A stretch of DNA of 40,412 bases from DATLWN01 sp964492895 (GTDB lineage: Bacteria; Pseudomonadota; Zetaproteobacteria; Mariprofundales; Mariprofundaceae): positions 1 to 40,412 of the forward strand of contig CAZBLR010000017.1 of the NCBI GenBank assembly GCA_964492895.1, given 5' to 3'. The notes below the pieces were generated by a model. That model was not told the DNA's origin. It worked only from the letters and a program-made list of their open reading frames with translations, and made no database searches. Positions 38,400 to 40,412 of this stretch are shown here, piece by piece. The stretch's first letter is position 1; the number at the start of each line of letters is the position of its first letter. A program made the translations under genes and the position numbers.

Positions 38400-38978
38400 A
38401 TGGGCAGCGACGACGACCGCCAGCGCCTGGGCCGGCTGCAGGCCTACTACGCCGAACACCGCGTGATCCCGTCCTATGCCCGCATTGGCGCGCTGATCGG
38501 CATGCGCTCGAAGCAGGGCGTGGCCCGGCTGGTCGATCGCCTGAAAGGGCGGGGCTACCTGGACAAGAGCCCCGACGGGCATTTGATGCCGACGGCCCGC
38601 TTCTTCGAGCGGCCGCTGGTCGGCAAGGCGCCGGCGGGCTTCGCCAGCCCCGCCACCGAGGTGCTGGGCGACGCCATCAGCATCGACGATTTCCTGGTCG
38701 CGCACCCGGCCTCGACGGTGCTGATCCGGGTGCAGGGCGACTCGATGATCGGCGCCGGCATCTTTGATGGCGATTACCTGGTGGTCGAGCGCCGTGCCGA
38801 GGCCGCGCCCGGCAGCATCGTCGTGGCCATCGTCGACGGCGAGTTCACGATCAAGTACCTGCAGCGGGACGGCGAGGGCTGGCTGCTGCAGCCGGCCAAC
38901 CCGAACTACCCGGTGCTCCGCCCGCGAGGGGAACTGGCGCTGTTCGGGGTCATGGTCGGCATGTTCCGCAAGGCATGA
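38400..38978 (+). CDS. LexA/UmuD-like S24 repressor
   Basis: A 192-residue protein with a LexA-type winged helix (residues 4-65, IPSYARIGALIGMRSKQGVARLVDRLKGRGYL) and an S24 autocleavage domain. The likely cleavage site is Ala79-Gly80 in PAGFASPA, a wording close to UmuD; the catalytic pair is Ser115 (GDSM) and Lys152 (FTIKYL). Recognition-helix residues differ from E. coli LexA (Asn41 to Gln39, Ala42 to Gly40, Glu44 to Ala42, Glu45 to Arg43), in line with a different operator. It acts as a DNA-damage repressor and, once cut, might serve like UmuD' for the polymerase next door. It starts 12 bases after the palindrome, with no ribosome binding site. Confidence 0.85.
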   Translation: MGSDDDRQRLGRLQAYYAEHRVIPSYARIGALIGMRSKQGVARLVDRLKGRGYLDKSPDGHLMPTARFFERPLVGKAPAGFASPATEVLGDAISIDDFLVAHPASTVLIRVQGDSMIGAGIFDGDYLVVERRAEAAPGSIVVAIVDGEFTIKYLQRDGEGWLLQPANPNYPVLRPRGELALFGVMVGMFRKA

Positions 38979-38991
38979 GGTCCCCTAAGAG

Positions 38992-40230
38992 ATGAGACCC
39001 ATCACCGACTGGCACCACGCCGTCGCCCACATCGACGCCGACAGCTTCTTCGCCGCCTGCGAGCAGCTCAGGCACCCGGAGCTGGCGGGGCGGCCGCTGT
39101 GCGTGCTGTCGAACCAGAACGCCTTCGTCGTGGCCAAGACCTACGATGCCAAGGCGAAGGGCGTGACCACCGGCATGGCCGTGCACGAGGCCAGGAAGCT
39201 CGTGCCCGATGCCGCCTTCCTGCCGCCGGACTTCCGCTACTACGGCCAGCTCTCGGCGCGCATGTTCGCCGTGCTCCGCCGCTTCAGCCCCGGCGTCGAG
39301 GAAAGCTCCATCGACGAGGGCTTCATGGACATGAACGGCCTGCGCGGGCTGTACCGCAAGGGCTTCCGCCAGATCGCCGACGACATTCGTCATACAGTAC
39401 AGCGCGAGGTCGGCATCACGGTGTCGGTCGGCGTCTCGTGCACCAGGACCCTGGCCAAGATCGCCTCGGAATCGAACAAGCCGGACGGCAGCACAGTGAT
39501 CCCCGGCCGGCGCATCGCCCGCTTCCTCGCCGATGTGCCGGTCGCCGACATCCCCGGCATCGGCCGCAACCGCGCCGCCCTGCTCAAAAAGTTCGCCATC
39601 GCCACGGCGCTGGATTTCGCCGATCGCGAGGAGCGTGAGATCGCCCGTCTGATGGGCCGCGCCGGCACCGGCCTGTGGCAGGAGCTGAACGGCCGGCCGG
39701 TGCAGGCCATCGCCACGACGCCGGCGGCGCCGAAGAGCGTGGCGCGCACCTCGTCGATGGGGGAGGTCACGTGCGACCGGGGAAGGATCATGGCCTTCCT
39801 GTCCCACCATGCGCAGCGGCTGGCGGCCGAGCTCGTGGCCAAGGGCATGCTGGCCCAGCGCGTGCACGTGTTCCTGACGCTGGACTCGTTCGAGCGCACG
39901 GGCATGGAGATCCGCCTGCCGCACCCGACCAACAGCATCCGCCGCATCATGGAGGCCGCCGCCCAGGCCTGCCGGGCCCTGGACGAGCCGGGTGTGCGCT
40001 ACCGGGCCACCGGCATCGTGGCCACGCACCTGGTGGCGGAGGGTAGCGCCACCATGGACCTGTTCGGCGGCATGGCGGCGGATTGCAAACAGAAGCAGCT
40101 GATGCTGGCGATGAACGAGATCAACCGCCGCTTCGGCCACCACACCGTAACCTCGGCGCAGGCCTCCACCCTCGGCAAGCGCCGCCCGAACGAGGTGCGC
40201 TTCAAGTACCCGCTGTTCACCGCCCGCTGA
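38992..40230 (+). CDS. Y-family translesion DNA polymerase (DinB/UmuC-like)
   Basis: A 412-residue error-prone polymerase. Catalytic acidic residues: Asp15 in HIDADSFF and Asp108/Glu109 in SSIDEG; Phe20 is the probable steric gate. CVLSNQN near 37-43 resembles UmuC, while KGVTTGMAVHEARKLVPDA near 56-74 resembles DinB, so it lies between the two. The thumb helix-hairpin-helix motif is VADIPGIGRNRAALL near 182-196. TMDLF near 355 may be the clamp-binding motif. It follows the LexA/UmuD-like gene by 13 bases and should be induced with it. Confidence 0.9.
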   Translation: MRPITDWHHAVAHIDADSFFAACEQLRHPELAGRPLCVLSNQNAFVVAKTYDAKAKGVTTGMAVHEARKLVPDAAFLPPDFRYYGQLSARMFAVLRRFSPGVEESSIDEGFMDMNGLRGLYRKGFRQIADDIRHTVQREVGITVSVGVSCTRTLAKIASESNKPDGSTVIPGRRIARFLADVPVADIPGIGRNRAALLKKFAIATALDFADREEREIARLMGRAGTGLWQELNGRPVQAIATTPAAPKSVARTSSMGEVTCDRGRIMAFLSHHAQRLAAELVAKGMLAQRVHVFLTLDSFERTGMEIRLPHPTNSIRRIMEAAAQACRALDEPGVRYRATGIVATHLVAEGSATMDLFGGMAADCKQKQLMLAMNEINRRFGHHTVTSAQASTLGKRRPNEVRFKYPLFTAR

Positions 40231-40236
40231 CCGGGT

Positions 40237-40259
40237 AAAAGGGTAACGTCCCCTTTTTC
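40237..40259 (+). terminator. Weak intrinsic terminator after the polymerase gene
   Basis: AAAAGGG (40237-40243) pairs with CCCTTTT (40251-40257) around seven bases, continuing into a T-rich stretch. Only three G-C pairs, so it is modest. Confidence 0.45.
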
Positions 40260-40303
40260 TGTGGTGAGGCGGTGCATCAAAGGGTTAGGGCGCTTGATCG
40301 CGC

Positions 40304-40411
40304 TCAGTCCGTAGTGTGCCCGGGGTCTCCACCGGATCGGTGACGACGCACCACCAACTCATCGATCTCAAGCCGGCGGATGCGGGCGCGGCCCATTGCG
40401 AGGCGACCGAT
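40304..40411 (-). CDS. Possible 3' end of a minus-strand gene (partial)
   Basis: Reading in from the right edge, 35 codons stay open and end at TGA 40304-40306. The segment is basic (GRARIRRLEIDELVVRRH) and vaguely resembles the end of an excisionase/MerR-type helix-turn-helix protein. It is too short to be sure, and a plus-strand frame is also open here. Between 40260 and 40303 I see nothing. Confidence 0.25.
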   Translation of the reverse strand: MGRLAMGRARIRRLEIDELVVRRHRSGGDPGHTTD

Positions 40412-40412
40412 G

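Overview
The window is a G+C-rich, densely coded bacterial chromosome segment made almost entirely of housekeeping genes. I see no transposase, integrase, phage gene, CRISPR array or rRNA. The pabC-mltG-tmk-holB order, cmoA/cmoB, rep, sthA and gltB/gltD point to a gammaproteobacterium, probably outside the enterics. The genus cannot be read from the sequence, and even the class is an inference.

Layout. Left part (1-8019): rep helicase faces a minus-strand run of a large PilZ-like protein, a nitronate-monooxygenase-like flavoprotein with an unusual C-terminal cysteine motif, an OprB-type porin and ilvA. Middle left (8048-15281): a plus-strand run of pabC, mltG, a small DUF4911-like gene, tmk, holB, a short-form metG, a DUF2062 membrane protein, a fructosamine-kinase-family gene and a lipoprotein. 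Middle (15278-32512): nearly all minus strand. It holds cmoB/cmoA; a three-gene amidoligase cluster (circularly permuted ATP-grasp, alpha-E, transglutaminase-like); doxX-like; sthA; an AraC/Ogt-type methyltransferase; a flavin reductase; a tyrosine phosphatase; a DUF938 methyltransferase; dienelactone hydrolase; and gltD/gltB with a clear terminator. Right part (32695-40412): an orphan NuoE-like protein, a tightly coupled PHP-SDR-metallopeptidase operon, tRNA-Lys(TTT), tRNA-Glu(TTC), small membrane proteins and lipoproteins, two divergent small cysteine-motif proteins, and a LexA/UmuD-like repressor with a Y-family DNA polymerase.

How the genes work together. The pabC block couples folate, peptidoglycan, dTMP and replication functions. 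CmoA/CmoB modify the wobble uridine of tRNA. gltBD assimilates ammonia. The repressor-polymerase pair looks like a self-contained DNA-damage mutagenesis module.

Most worth following up: (1) the repressor-polymerase pair at 38365-40230, whose promoter carries a perfect 16-bp palindrome of the GAAC-N4-GTTC type between -35 and -10 and appears to drive a leaderless mRNA; (2) two divergent neighbours sharing a P-C-F...C...G-C-x5-C motif; (3) the ATP-grasp/alpha-E/transglutaminase cluster without its frequent Anbu peptidase partner; (4) two mutually exclusive RNA hairpins over the sthA start codon; (5) an OYE-like iron-sulfur motif in a nitronate-monooxygenase-like protein; (6) two leader mini-ORFs with strong ribosome binding sites in front of genes whose own sites are weak.
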